A stretch of 64,000 nucleotides of DNA from CAZKSN01 sp964555585 (GCA_964555585.1 CAZKSN010000002.1:62001-126000); one strand, 5' to 3'; counted from the first letter of the stretch, positions 53,461-62,723 are shown. Program-made: numbers and translations. Notes: generated by a model not told the origin, from the sequence alone.

Positions 53461-55110
53461 CTATAATTCTTGAATTACAGTTAAGAGAACAGGTCTACAT
53501 TCAGTTTCCTTATACAAATAATCTCCCACTTTTTCTCTTATTTCATTCCTAATTTTCTGATAATCAGCATATCTCTCATTATGTGTATTATTTGTAATTA
53601 TTTCTAAAGATATTCTTTTTATTTCATCAATTATATTCATATTATCTTTCACATAGATAAAACCTCTGGTTAATATTTCAGGTCCAACCACCATAGTTTT
53701 AGTTTTCTTATCAAGAGTGGCGCTAATTAGAACTAAGCCATTATTTCCCAGCATCTCTCTATCTTTTAATACCAATTCTCCTACATCAGCAGAGCTTTTT
53801 CCATCAATTAAAATATCTTCAACTTCAATTTTTTCAAAATTATCCTTTAATATTCCGTTTTCAAAAGTAATTATGTCACCATTCTGTTTTAAAAGAATGT
53901 TTTCTTTTGGAACACCAACTTTAAATGCAAGATTTGCATTTTCAACCTGATAGCGATATTCTCCTTTTATAGGCATATAATACTTTGGATTAAATAATTT
54001 TACAAGCATCATAATATCTTCACTTGAAGCATGATATCTTACACTTTTATCTTTAGGTATTGTTTCTATTTTAACACCTTTGATTGCTATATCGTTTTTT
54101 AATTTTACAATTGTCTTTTCATATGCATCATAACTAGGTTCTGCAAGACAAATTGTATCAGTTTCTTTTAATGTGATAAATTTATCATAACCTGATACTA
54201 TACGATTGATATTATAATATGGATTTTCCCTGTCATTGCTTACTAAAATAATGGAATCTTCATCTTTTAAATTTGTTAAGTCTCCAATTACTTCCTTATC
54301 AATATTTAAGTATCCCTCTTCAACAGACATATTCACTATGCTGTGAAGTTCTTTTCCCATAATTACCACTTTTCTGATCTTTCCCTTTATAGCATTAAAT
54401 ATCTCCTGAATTGTATATATATGAAGTGGAAGCAATGTAAAAATAATTCTTCCCTTATTTCTTTCAATCACACTGTGGAAAAAACTCTCTAACTTATGTT
54501 TAGGTGAGGTATGTCCCTGTTTTTCAACAAAAATACTTTCACACATCAGACAGAGTACTCCCTGTTTTCCAATATAGGCAAGCTTTCCTAAATCCATATC
54601 ATAATATCCATTCATAGTTGGATCTATCAGAAAATCGGCCATATAAATTATACTTCCATCAGTCGTATTGACACTATAGCCATAAGTTTCTGGTGATGAG
54701 TGAGTTACACTAAAAGGAAATACACTAAAACCATCAAAATCTATCTTTTTATGTGCACTTATTACATTTAACTTTTTTACTTCTATTTTTTCTTCTGCAC
54801 ATTCCAGTTCAATTATTTTTGATGAATATTTTGATGCATAAACGTTTATATTTGGAAATTCTCTGATCAAATCAGTTACGGCTCCCATATTTTCACTGTG
54901 TGGATGTGTTATGAAAATTCCCACTATTTTTTCTTTATTGTTTGCAAGATATTCAAAATCAGGTATCACATAATCTACCCCGTACATCTTTTCTGAAGCG
55001 TATTTAATTCCACAATCAAACACTAAAATCTTATCATCAATTGAAATGGTATATAAATTCTTACCATTTTCATTAAGGCCTCCTAAAGCCATAATATTTA
55101 TTTTACTCAT
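53461..55110 (-). CDS. RNase J family protein with degraded active site
   Basis: 549 aa, full RNase J architecture: metallo-beta-lactamase, beta-CASP and C-terminal domain. The metal motif expected as HxHxDH is H69-P-H71-S-E73-N74. GSQGEP is replaced by VSNDREN, the HVSGH element by RYHAS, and the terminal HGEYR His by Lys (PIKGEYR). Four of the key motifs are thus altered, so nuclease activity is doubtful; it may be a J2-like structural partner of a true RNase J1 encoded elsewhere. Not rnjA by these residues. Confidence 0.85.
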   Translation of the reverse strand: MSKINIMALGGLNENGKNLYTISIDDKILVFDCGIKYASEKMYGVDYVIPDFEYLANNKEKIVGIFITHPHSENMGAVTDLIREFPNINVYASKYSSKIIELECAEEKIEVKKLNVISAHKKIDFDGFSVFPFSVTHSSPETYGYSVNTTDGSIIYMADFLIDPTMNGYYDMDLGKLAYIGKQGVLCLMCESIFVEKQGHTSPKHKLESFFHSVIERNKGRIIFTLLPLHIYTIQEIFNAIKGKIRKVVIMGKELHSIVNMSVEEGYLNIDKEVIGDLTNLKDEDSIILVSNDRENPYYNINRIVSGYDKFITLKETDTICLAEPSYDAYEKTIVKLKNDIAIKGVKIETIPKDKSVRYHASSEDIMMLVKLFNPKYYMPIKGEYRYQVENANLAFKVGVPKENILLKQNGDIITFENGILKDNFEKIEVEDILIDGKSSADVGELVLKDREMLGNNGLVLISATLDKKTKTMVVGPEILTRGFIYVKDNMNIIDEIKRISLEIITNNTHNERYADYQKIRNEIREKVGDYLYKETECRPVLLTVIQEL

Positions 55111-55164
55111 TTTTCCTCCTCGAATAAAAGTTGAAATTCTTAATATATTATAACATAATAGTAT

Positions 55165-55194
55165 AAAAAAAGATAGTATTTATTATACTATCTA
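55165..55194 (-). terminator. Terminator after the 211-aa membrane protein
   Basis: AGATAGTAT / ATACTATCT stem with a 5-nt loop and T7 on the minus strand. Confidence 0.75.
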
Positions 55195-55823
55195 ACTCTT
55201 CTGCCTAGAGTATAATTACTTTTATCCAAGCCTAGGTTTTCATTTCTTTTAAGTGCGATCAGAATATCTCTTATATCTTTAAGTTTTAATTTATCAATAT
55301 TATTTATATTAAGCTTCTTATCTCTTTCAGGTTCATTCAATATGACTCTTGCAGTTTTTCTATTAAGGTTCTTAATTATGTTAGGATGACTTAAATCCTG
55401 TTCCAATTCCTGTCTGTTATCCAGAAAGAATTTATTTTTTTCATAATCCTTCTTTAAAATATAGTTATTTATAATATCATGTTTAATTAAGCCGCTAAAA
55501 AAAGTAATAATTGAAACTGTTCCTAAAATTCCGGAAATTAAAATTGGCATTGCTATAAAAGAAAATCCAATAGCAAGAGCTGCAATTAACATTGAGATAA
55601 GAATAAAACTTCCAAATGGAAGACCTTCTTTATTGCTTTTAAACCTGTCTTCTGTTGTATTTTTAACCTGATTCTCCATTTTATCCAGTAAATCTTTTTT
55701 AATTTTCACAGGGACATTATGCTTTCTTCCGGCAGCATATTTTATTCTTAGTTTGTCATTTATTTTTTTAAAACTTCTAATAAATAATATTCTATCCTCT
55801 TCATACAATGAATAATCCTTCAT
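55188..55823 (-). CDS. Two-helix membrane protein, unknown, 211 aa
   Basis: Not recognised. About 75 charged residues, then two adjacent hydrophobic helices (FILISMLIAALAIGFSFIAM and ILISGILGTVSIITFFSGLI), then about 100 mostly basic, helical residues. Both ends are predicted cytoplasmic. Start at 55823 set by TTGGAGG 7 nt upstream; a longer frame to 55841 overlaps it. Downstream it is followed by the RNase J-like gene after a terminator. Confidence 0.7.
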   Translation of the reverse strand: MKDYSLYEEDRILFIRSFKKINDKLRIKYAAGRKHNVPVKIKKDLLDKMENQVKNTTEDRFKSNKEGLPFGSFILISMLIAALAIGFSFIAMPILISGILGTVSIITFFSGLIKHDIINNYILKKDYEKNKFFLDNRQELEQDLSHPNIIKNLNRKTARVILNEPERDKKLNINNIDKLKLKDIRDILIALKRNENLGLDKSNYTLGRRVR

Positions 55824-55876
55824 AATGGCCTCCAACTTCAATTTTATACTATCACTTTTAAATGAAATTGTCTATT

Positions 55877-56701
55877 TTATTCTAAATGTTTGGTTATATT
55901 CAAAATATCATAACCTTTGGATTTTATAAAATTCACTAAAATACTTAATTCATTCACTATATTTTTATTTTCTTCTAAAACAATTATGTTTCCTTTATCT
56001 AAAGAAGTTTTTACATTTGTTAAAATATCCTTTGTATAATAAAAGTTTGATTTGATACTGTTTATATCCTTCTTATAACATAAATCTATTAAGTCATTAT
56101 TGCTGGTATAAATGCAAAAAGGCTTATATGTTCTGTCATAGAATTTAATTATATCAATGAAATTATTAAAATCCTCCTTGTCATTTCCAGTATATAGAAT
56201 ATCATAGTCATTATTTAATATAACATTTAAATAAGTTTTATTATCTTCAAGTATTTTTCCGTTTACTATTATTCCCAGTTTTATTTTTTTAGTTTCACTT
56301 ATATTTATTATCTGATTAATATAACTGAAGTCTTTTACTTTTATTAAAATGCTAACTGCATTTTTATCAGGATTACCCTTTAAAATATAACTGTCAATGT
56401 TATTCTCTTTTGTTACTACACATTTTTGCTCTCCAAAAACCATCAGCTCTTCTGAAAACCCAACACCCTTCATATTTGAGTAACTTAATTCTGGATTTAC
56501 TATGAATCCACTTATGCCTAAAATTATTCCCTCTGAAGAAATTGAACCTTCTATGCATTTTGTATCATACTTTTCTGCATATTTATTAATTGAAACCATA
56601 ATTGGATCATTGGAGTTGTTGATTTCAACTATTTCATTTGTATAATAAAAACTAAATAATACTAAAGTTATTAAACCTGCATATTCAAATAATTTTTTCA
56701 A
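55877..56701 (-). CDS. Membrane-anchored protein, divergent polysaccharide-deacetylase-like?
   Basis: 274 aa with one N-terminal helix (about 7-22, FEYAGLITLVLFSFYYT). The body has alternating hydrophobic strands and helices (VSILIKVKDFSYI, KIKLGIIVNGKIL, NDYDILYTGND, KGNIIVLEENK) that resemble a NodB-type barrel, but no catalytic His or Asp motif is visible, so this is a weak suggestion. The start is probably TTG at 56701: AGGTGG is 5 nt upstream, whereas the GTG at 56710 is inside that site. Extracytoplasmic by topology. Confidence 0.6.
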   Translation of the reverse strand: MKKLFEYAGLITLVLFSFYYTNEIVEINNSNDPIMVSINKYAEKYDTKCIEGSISSEGIILGISGFIVNPELSYSNMKGVGFSEELMVFGEQKCVVTKENNIDSYILKGNPDKNAVSILIKVKDFSYINQIINISETKKIKLGIIVNGKILEDNKTYLNVILNNDYDILYTGNDKEDFNNFIDIIKFYDRTYKPFCIYTSNNDLIDLCYKKDINSIKSNFYYTKDILTNVKTSLDKGNIIVLEENKNIVNELSILVNFIKSKGYDILNITKHLE

Positions 56702-56737
56702 AAAAACCACCTATAGAATTATATGTGGTTCTTTTTA
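56701..56737 (-). terminator. Hairpin between the tandem-repeat protein gene and the next gene
   Basis: Imperfect stem AGAACCACATATA / TATAGGTGGTTTTTT. Its 3' arm holds the ribosome site of the downstream gene, so it may either terminate or mask translation. Confidence 0.55.
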
Positions 56738-56746
56738 AAATATTTT

Positions 56747-57337
56747 TTAATATTTCAATTTATTGGTAAATTGTTTGAATCTCTCATCATTTTCCTGATT
56801 AATTTTATCAGAAAAATATATGAGTTCATTATAATTAAATAATCTTATATTATGTTTTAAAATATATCTTTTAATTTCAACATAATCTAAAGCTGCATTT
56901 TTACCGTATTCAATCATCAAACTTTGATTAAATCCATTAATGAAGTCTTCTGATAGTTCTTTGTTTAAAATGTTGATAACATTAAATTTTCTATCCTTAA
57001 GTATTATTTTATAATCATCAAAATCTTTTCCATATTTTTCTCTTAATACTTTTTCTTCTGCTGCGATTACATTACATAAACTAACTAATTCTTCATAATT
57101 AAATATTCTCATATTATGTTCTAAAATATATCTTTTAATATCAATGTAATTCAATTGAGTTCTTTTACCATACTCTATTTTCATACTTTGATTAAATCCA
57201 TTAATGAAGTCTTCTGATAACTCTCCGTTAATAATGTTTAATATTTCACTTCTTCTTTTTAATAATCTTTTTTCTCTTTCCTCTTTTGACTTAATCAGAT
57301 AATTTCTTAACTGATTCAATATAGAATTCTTTTCCAT
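56747..57337 (-). CDS. Unknown protein with two tandem 88-residue repeats
   Basis: 196 aa, no membrane segment. Residues about 31-90 and 119-178 are near copies: ELSEDFINGFNQS, IEYGK, IKRYIL-HN and NY-EL are shared, and the DNA is nearly identical over about 33 nt at a 264-nt period. The linker between units is charged and helical. No family recognised; an internal duplication. It starts 15 nt after the serS stop with GGAGGG, so it is in the serS operon. Confidence 0.65.
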   Translation of the reverse strand: MEKNSILNQLRNYLIKSKEEREKRLLKRRSEILNIINGELSEDFINGFNQSMKIEYGKRTQLNYIDIKRYILEHNMRIFNYEELVSLCNVIAAEEKVLREKYGKDFDDYKIILKDRKFNVINILNKELSEDFINGFNQSLMIEYGKNAALDYVEIKRYILKHNIRLFNYNELIYFSDKINQENDERFKQFTNKLKY

Positions 57338-57352
57338 AAACCCTCCATAAAC

Positions 57353-58630
57353 TTATTTTATTATTTCTAATCCACCCATATAATTTCTTAATACTGGCGG
57401 TATAGTAATACTTACATCTTCATTTAAATTATTTTCTATTAACGCTATCAGCATTCTTGGTGATGCCACAACTGTATTATTTAATGTATGTGGAGTATAT
57501 TTTCCTTTTTCTCCATTTACTCTAATACCTAGTCTCCTTGCCTGAGCATCTCCTAAATTTGAACAGCTTCCCACTTCAAAATATTTTTTCTGACGAGTAC
57601 TCCAGGCCTCAATATCTATACTTTTAACCTTTAAATCTGCCAAGTCTCCGCTGCAGCATTCAAGTGTACGTACAGGAATATCCAAGCTTCTAAAAAATTC
57701 AACTGTATAATTCCACATTTTATTAAACCATTCCATTGATTCTTCAGGTTTGCTTATTACTATCATTTCCTGCTTTTCAAACTGATGAATTCTATAAACT
57801 CCTCTTTCCTCTATTCCATGAGCTCCTTTTTCCTTTCTAAAACAAGGACTGTAACTGGTTAATGTTAAAGGGAGTTTTTCTTCTGGCAATATTGTATTAA
57901 TATATCTTCCAATCATAGAATGCTCACTGGTTCCAATTAAATATAAATCCTCACCTTCAATTTTATACATCATATTATCCATTTCTTCAAAACTCATGAC
58001 ACCCTGAACAACTTCACCATGAATCATAAAAGGAGGAAGTACATAAGTAAAGCCTTTATCTATCATAAAATCTCTCGCATAAGTAAGAACTGCTGAATGA
58101 AGTCTCGCTATATTTCCGGTTAAATAATAAAAGCCATTGCCACTTACTTTTCTGGCAGCATCCATATCAATACCATCTAAATTTTCAAGTATTTCAGTAT
58201 GATATGGTATTTCAAAGTCAAATTCTTTTGGTTCACCGTACTTCTTAAGTTCAACATTTTCACAATCATTTTTTCCTAAAGGAACAGTTTCATCTATAAT
58301 ATTAGGAATCATCATCATTCTTTTTTTTATTTCTGCTTCAAGAGATAATTCTTTTTCTTCAGTGATTTCTATCTCTTTATTTAAGTTATTTACCTTATCT
58401 TTAATTTTCTGAACTGCTTCATTATTACCATTTCTTACTAACAACCCTATCTCATCACACAACTTGTTCTTTTCACTTCTTAAATTGTCAGTGTTTGTTC
58501 TTAATTTCCTATATTCTAAATCCAATTCAAGTATTTCATCTATTAAATGTAACTTATGATCCTGAAATTTCTTTTTAATATTTGCTTTAATAATTTCTGG
58601 ATTATTTCTTATTAAATTTATATCTATCAT
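57353..58630 (-). CDS. serS: Seryl-tRNA synthetase
   Basis: Class IIa synthetase, 425 aa. The long N-terminal antiparallel coiled-coil arm (about 25-100) reaches the tRNA-Ser variable arm. Motif 2 PCFRKEKGAHGIEERGVYRIHQFEKQE near 265 and motif 3 NNTVVASPRMLIALIENN near 385 are complete, as is LTSYS and TSEHS for serine. Own promoter with extended -10; no T-box seen in the short leader. Confidence 0.97.
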   Translation of the reverse strand: MIDINLIRNNPEIIKANIKKKFQDHKLHLIDEILELDLEYRKLRTNTDNLRSEKNKLCDEIGLLVRNGNNEAVQKIKDKVNNLNKEIEITEEKELSLEAEIKKRMMMIPNIIDETVPLGKNDCENVELKKYGEPKEFDFEIPYHTEILENLDGIDMDAARKVSGNGFYYLTGNIARLHSAVLTYARDFMIDKGFTYVLPPFMIHGEVVQGVMSFEEMDNMMYKIEGEDLYLIGTSEHSMIGRYINTILPEEKLPLTLTSYSPCFRKEKGAHGIEERGVYRIHQFEKQEMIVISKPEESMEWFNKMWNYTVEFFRSLDIPVRTLECCSGDLADLKVKSIDIEAWSTRQKKYFEVGSCSNLGDAQARRLGIRVNGEKGKYTPHTLNNTVVASPRMLIALIENNLNEDVSITIPPVLRNYMGGLEIIK

Positions 58631-58665
58631 TTCTTTTCTCCTTGAATAAATATTTCTATGTGCAT

Positions 58666-58674
58666 ATTATAACA
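58666..58674 (-). promoter_or_regulatory. Extended -10 promoter of serS
   Basis: Minus strand TGTTATAAT (58674-58666), i.e. TGn-TATAAT, with no good -35; about 36 nt before the start codon. Confidence 0.5.
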
Positions 58675-58693
58675 TAAAATTAATATAAAGAAA

Positions 58694-58724
58694 TAAAAAA
58701 ACTTTAGTATTTCTAAAGTTTTAT
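58694..58724 (-). terminator. Terminator after the 137-aa gene
   Basis: AAACTTTAG / CTAAAGTTT stem with a 5-nt loop and T7 tail, just after the stop. Confidence 0.8.
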
Positions 58725-58737
58725 TTTAAATTTATAA

Positions 58738-59151
58738 TTATTCTTTCTTTACCCTTACTAAGACTCCATTGCAGTATGGAGTATGACTTGTTGATTCATT
58801 CATGCCATATCCTTCTGATTTTGATCTTAATCCATCATCAAATGCAACTGAATCAACTTCAATTTTATATTCTCTCAATAATAATTTCAATATATTCTGA
58901 ATCTCATCTAAGGATAACTCCTGTTTTTCAATAGTTTCTATTCCTGCAGTAACAATTTTTCTAAAAATTATAACTGTAGTAATAGCAGCTTCTTGTTCAC
59001 TCATTCCATAACCGGTATATCCTTTTTCTGTTTTAATTGTCACTTTGTCCAGCTTTATATTTCTAAATGTATCATAATAGACTTTTATTAAAGCTATAAG
59101 CTGATTCTTTTTATATTTTAATTCTGAATTTCTAATTTTAGTTCTATCCAT
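58738..59151 (-). CDS. Unknown 137-aa cytoplasmic protein
   Basis: Not recognised. Soluble, mixed alpha/beta; two similar motifs GYTGYGMSEQEAA (about 46) and SEGYGMNESTSHTPYCNG (about 113) suggest a small internal symmetry or paired Gly-Tyr-Gly-Met loops. It is expressed from its own near-consensus promoter and closed by a terminator, so it is a real monocistronic gene. Ribosome site GGGGG. Confidence 0.65.
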   Translation of the reverse strand: MDRTKIRNSELKYKKNQLIALIKVYYDTFRNIKLDKVTIKTEKGYTGYGMSEQEAAITTVIIFRKIVTAGIETIEKQELSLDEIQNILKLLLREYKIEVDSVAFDDGLRSKSEGYGMNESTSHTPYCNGVLVRVKKE

Positions 59152-59177
59152 AATTCCCCCTATAAAAATTGTGCTTT

Positions 59178-59206
59178 ATTATACATCAAATTTAACTGCA
59201 AGTCAA
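59178..59206 (-). promoter_or_regulatory. Near-consensus sigma-A promoter of the 137-aa gene
   Basis: Minus strand TTGACT (59206-59201), 17-nt spacer, TATAAT (59183-59178). Confidence 0.8.
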
Positions 59207-59208
59207 AT

Positions 59209-59823
59209 TTATACTGATATCTTGTCTTTTATTTCTTTATATTTCAACTTAATTCTTGCTAAAGTATTTTCAATACTTCTTTTTTCTTTTTCCAGAATTA
59301 AAGCTATTTCAGTATTTGATAAGCCTGAAAGTTTTAAATCAAATACATTCTTTTCAAATTCAGTTAACTTTTCTTTTAAATTATTAATTAATTCTTCCTG
59401 TTCTTCTTTCTGCATAAGCTGTCTGCTTGGATCAACAGATTCATCCACCAGGACATCATACAGATTAAATTCATCATTAAAAAGCATGTCTAAAGACAAT
59501 GAACTGTTTAAATTTTTATGCTTTTGTCTGTTTTCACTTCTTAAAATACTTTTTATTCTTGATTCAATACATATGGTGGCATAAGTATAAAACAATACAT
59601 CCTTGTTCTTATCAAATGATTTAATTGCCTGAATTAAACCTATCAGTGCTTCCTGGTTTAAATCTTTCTCATCTAACCCTGAATATTCTGTTCTTGGCAA
59701 GTATTTCTTGACTATTGACTTGACAATGTATTTATATTTATCTATTAAAATTTTTAATGAATCTTCATTATCTTCTTCAACCATAAAAAGAAGTTCATTA
59801 TCATTCTCTTCTATGTAATTCAA
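59209..59823 (-). CDS. sigH: Sigma-70 family factor, SigH type
   Basis: 204 aa. Region 2 contains LDEKDLNQEALIGLIQAIKSFD and FYTYATICIESRIKSIL (core and -10 binding); region 4 holds LTEFEKNVFDLKLSGLSNTEIALIL (helix-turn-helix). Regions 1 and 3 are short, as in SigH/SigF-size factors. Location directly after rlmB matches Bacillus rlmB-yacP-sigH. SigH drives entry into sporulation, consistent with spoIVA and spoVIF. The start is TTG (59823) with AAGGGGG 5-6 nt upstream. Confidence 0.85.
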   Translation of the reverse strand: MNYIEENDNELLFMVEEDNEDSLKILIDKYKYIVKSIVKKYLPRTEYSGLDEKDLNQEALIGLIQAIKSFDKNKDVLFYTYATICIESRIKSILRSENRQKHKNLNSSLSLDMLFNDEFNLYDVLVDESVDPSRQLMQKEEQEELINNLKEKLTEFEKNVFDLKLSGLSNTEIALILEKEKRSIENTLARIKLKYKEIKDKISV

Positions 59824-59826
59824 TTT

Positions 59827-60525
59827 CTACCCCCTTGATTTTAAAATTTCAAAAACAATTATACCACATGCCACAGATGCATTTAAACTGTTTATTTCTC
59901 CATTCATTGGAATTGATGCGATAAAGTCGCAAGATTCCTTTACTATATGACTTAAGCCGCTTCCTTCATTTCCAATAATTAATACTGTTTTGCCTTCATA
60001 ATTTATCTTAGAATAATTTTCTCCATTCATATCAGCTCCAACTATCCAGTAGTTTAACTTTTTTAATTTTTCAATAGTATTTCTTAAATTGGCCACTTCA
60101 CAAATCTTTGTATTTATTAAAGCTCCGCTTGAGGTCTTCATTACTGTTGCATTTATTGAAACAGTTCTTTTATTTGGAATAATTAAATAATCCACTCCCG
60201 CACATTCACAGGTTCTGATAATAGCTCCGATGTTATGAGGATCTTCAATGTGATCAAGCATTACTATAATATTTGAATCTTCATCATTTTCTATTTCTTC
60301 AAAATCTGTAAATTTAAAATCATCAATCTCAATTACAATTCCCTGAGTTTGAGCGTTATACATATTGTCTAATTTATCTTTTTCCAAATAATTCACTAAA
60401 TATTTATTTTTATTAATTAAACTGTTAATTTCGTCATCATTAAAGTTGTTGGATAAATAAATTTTTTTTATATTTATTCTACTTTTTAATATCTCTTTAG
60501 CTACATTCTTACCATAGACTATCAT
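59827..60525 (-). CDS. rlmB: 23S rRNA (guanosine-2'-O)-methyltransferase RlmB
   Basis: SPOUT methyltransferase of the TrmH group, 232 aa. N-terminal substrate-binding part (YGKNVAKEIL), then IVMLDHIEDPHNIGAIIRTCECAGVDYLII, MKTSSGALI, and the knot motifs LIIGNEGSGLS and IPMNGEINSLNASVACGI. sigH starts 3 nt after its stop. The usual mrnC and cysS neighbours are not adjacent here. Confidence 0.95.
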   Translation of the reverse strand: MIVYGKNVAKEILKSRINIKKIYLSNNFNDDEINSLINKNKYLVNYLEKDKLDNMYNAQTQGIVIEIDDFKFTDFEEIENDEDSNIIVMLDHIEDPHNIGAIIRTCECAGVDYLIIPNKRTVSINATVMKTSSGALINTKICEVANLRNTIEKLKKLNYWIVGADMNGENYSKINYEGKTVLIIGNEGSGLSHIVKESCDFIASIPMNGEINSLNASVACGIIVFEILKSRG

Positions 60526-60538
60526 TTTATCTCCATTA

Positions 60539-61435
60539 TTATAAATTCTTTATATCTTTTTTTGCACTTATAGCAGCAATTGCACCTTCTGAAGCTGCAG
60601 TTATTATTTGATATAACTCTTTCTTTACAGTATCTCCAGCTGCATAAATTCCTGAAAGCTTTGTTCTCATATTTTCATCCACATCAACATAACCATCTTC
60701 TGTTAAAATGTCCAAACTGTTTAAATATTTGGTAGTCGGTTCAAATCCTATGTAAACAAATATTCCTTCTACATCTAATTCTGTTCCATCTTCCAGCAAT
60801 ACCTTGCTTATTCTGTCATTTTCAGTTTTTATTTCTTTAACTACAGAATTTAGCATTACTTTTATATTTGCCTTTTCACTTGCCTCTTTTTGCAAAACCT
60901 CATCCGCTCTTACTTTATCACTTCTATTTAATATATATAATTCACTTACAAAGTCTGATAAATATAAGCCTTCTTCAAACGCTGAATTTCCGCCACCTAT
61001 AATTGCAACTCTTTTACCTCTGTATAAAGGTGCATCACAAATCGCACAATAACTTAATCCTTTTCCAGTTAAATTACTTTCATTTTCCAATTTAGTTTTT
61101 CTGGGCTGTCTTCCTCCACATAATATTATTGCTTTAGATTGATACTGTGCTTTTGTTGTAGTAAGTATTTTTATATTATTTTCAACTTTAATATCTCTTA
61201 CCTCTTCAATTTTATATGGAATTTCCAAGGATTGTACATGTTCAAACATTTTTATAGCCAGATCTGGTCCGGAAATACTTGTAAATCCCAAGTAATTATC
61301 AACTACATTTGTTTTATTAATCAATCCACCTGGAGCGTCCTTCTCTATGATTAAAACATCTAATCCGCTTCTTTTTGCATATATCGCGGCATTCATTCCA
61401 GCCGGTCCCATACCAATTATTATTATATCGTACAT
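60539..61435 (-). CDS. trxB: Thioredoxin reductase
   Basis: FAD/NADPH disulfide reductase, 298 aa. FAD-binding GMGPAGMNAAIYAKRSG, redox pair C-A-I-C in SYCAICDAPLYRG near 132, NADPH-binding IGGGNSAFEEGLYLS, and GIYAAGDTVK near the C-terminus. CAIC instead of the common CATC is a minor change. Same strand as lgt, 11 nt apart. Confidence 0.94.
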   Translation of the reverse strand: MYDIIIIGMGPAGMNAAIYAKRSGLDVLIIEKDAPGGLINKTNVVDNYLGFTSISGPDLAIKMFEHVQSLEIPYKIEEVRDIKVENNIKILTTTKAQYQSKAIILCGGRQPRKTKLENESNLTGKGLSYCAICDAPLYRGKRVAIIGGGNSAFEEGLYLSDFVSELYILNRSDKVRADEVLQKEASEKANIKVMLNSVVKEIKTENDRISKVLLEDGTELDVEGIFVYIGFEPTTKYLNSLDILTEDGYVDVDENMRTKLSGIYAAGDTVKKELYQIITAASEGAIAAISAKKDIKNL

Positions 61436-61446
61436 AATATTACCTC

Positions 61447-62262
61447 CTAAAATCTAAGCACTTCTACATTTTCCTGATCATTGTATAATTCTTCCAATCT
61501 TGGCTTTCTACTTTGAACTGATACAATTATTATACCAAGAATAAACAATACTACACTCACTAGCTGAGCTATTCTAAATCCATAAAACATAAGACTATCC
61601 TGTCTGTATCCTTCAATTATAAATCTGAACACTGAATACCATATAAAATACGTTCCTGTTACTTGTCCTATTTTTATATATTTAAGCCTTCTAATAATCA
61701 TAAGAAGTATAAATCCTAGCAAACACCATAGTGATTCATAAAGGAATGTTGGAGTATAGTAGTTTCCATTAATATGCATTCCATTTATTATAAATTCAGG
61801 TATATGTAGTTTTTGCAAATGCTCAAAAGTTGTAATCGGGCCATATGCTTCCTGGTTAAAGAAATTTCCCCATCTTCCCAATGCCTGGGATAGCATAACA
61901 AACGGAAATACTATATCTAGCATTCTGTAGGCATTAACTTTATATTTTTTACAATATGAAATAATAGTGATTGCTCCAAAAATAACAGCTCCATGAATCG
62001 CCAAGCCACCTTCCCAGACTTTAAATATTTCTATTATATGGTTACTATAATAACTCCATGAAAAAGCTACATAATATAGTCTGGATCCTATAATTCCCAT
62101 TAATACTGTCCAGAAAGTAAGATTTATCATAAAATCTTTTGAAATATCAAATCTTGCAGCTTCCCTGGTAATAAAAATAGTAGTAATAATTACACCTATT
62201 AATATTAAAGTACTATACCATGTTATTGAAAAATTACCTAACTGTATTATATTTGGATTCAT
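61447..62262 (-). CDS. lgt: Prolipoprotein diacylglyceryl transferase
   Basis: First enzyme of lipoprotein maturation, 271 aa, about seven membrane helices. Motifs: WYSTLILIGVI, GSRLYYVAF, HGAVIFG, and the signature LGRWGNFFNQEAYG near 138; LYESLWCLLGF and FRFIIEGYRQD follow. Overlaps the yvlD-like gene by 4 nt. It would act on the lipoprotein encoded at 37010-37400. Confidence 0.96.
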   Translation of the reverse strand: MNPNIIQLGNFSITWYSTLILIGVIITTIFITREAARFDISKDFMINLTFWTVLMGIIGSRLYYVAFSWSYYSNHIIEIFKVWEGGLAIHGAVIFGAITIISYCKKYKVNAYRMLDIVFPFVMLSQALGRWGNFFNQEAYGPITTFEHLQKLHIPEFIINGMHINGNYYTPTFLYESLWCLLGFILLMIIRRLKYIKIGQVTGTYFIWYSVFRFIIEGYRQDSLMFYGFRIAQLVSVVLFILGIIIVSVQSRKPRLEELYNDQENVEVLRF

Positions 62263-62687
62263 TTTTTTCTCCTTTCAAGAATCGGCTTGATTATTGTAAA
62301 TTCAAACATCACTTTCAATAAACTGATAAATAAAACTATTAAGAACGGTACAAAAAAACCTTCAATTATAAAATGATCACCCATAATGGTACTGGTTAGT
62401 TTCAATACTATTAAATTGACAAAAGGATAAAAAAATCCTAGAGTGAACATGGTAACCGGTAAAGTGACTAATACTAAAAAAGGTTTTATTGTTATATTAA
62501 ATAAATTAATAATGATTGCTGCCAGTAATGCATAATAAAAACTTTCTATATAAAAACCTTTGAATACATTTGTTGCTATTGTAAGAATGAAAGCATAAAC
62601 AATAACATTAAGAATATATTCCAGTAATGCTATATTAAACGGCTTATTTTGAAAATAACTATCTTTTATATAAAATTTATTTTTCAT
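62259..62687 (-). CDS. YvlD-like four-helix membrane protein (phage holin family label)
   Basis: About 142 aa, four hydrophobic helices (LEYILNVIVYAFILTIA; FYYALLAAIIINLFNI; LVTLPVTMFTLGFFYPFVNLIVL; FFVPFLIVLFISLLKVMFEF). The motif NITIKPFLVLVTLPVTMFTLGFF is typical of the YvlD family. Linked to lgt and uvrA as in Bacillus, where hprK normally lies between yvlD and lgt; here hprK is absent. Start uncertain between 62687 and 62693 because the ribosome site is poor. Confidence 0.8.
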   Translation of the reverse strand: MKNKFYIKDSYFQNKPFNIALLEYILNVIVYAFILTIATNVFKGFYIESFYYALLAAIIINLFNITIKPFLVLVTLPVTMFTLGFFYPFVNLIVLKLTSTIMGDHFIIEGFFVPFLIVLFISLLKVMFEFTIIKPILERRKK

Positions 62688-62723
62688 AATCATCAATAAC
62701 AATTATAACCTATTTTATAAAAA

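Noticed and set aside
62259..62687. Phage origin for the holin-family protein next to lgt
   Set aside because: It is a YvlD-type chromosomal protein in conserved linkage with lgt and uvrA; the holin label is historical.
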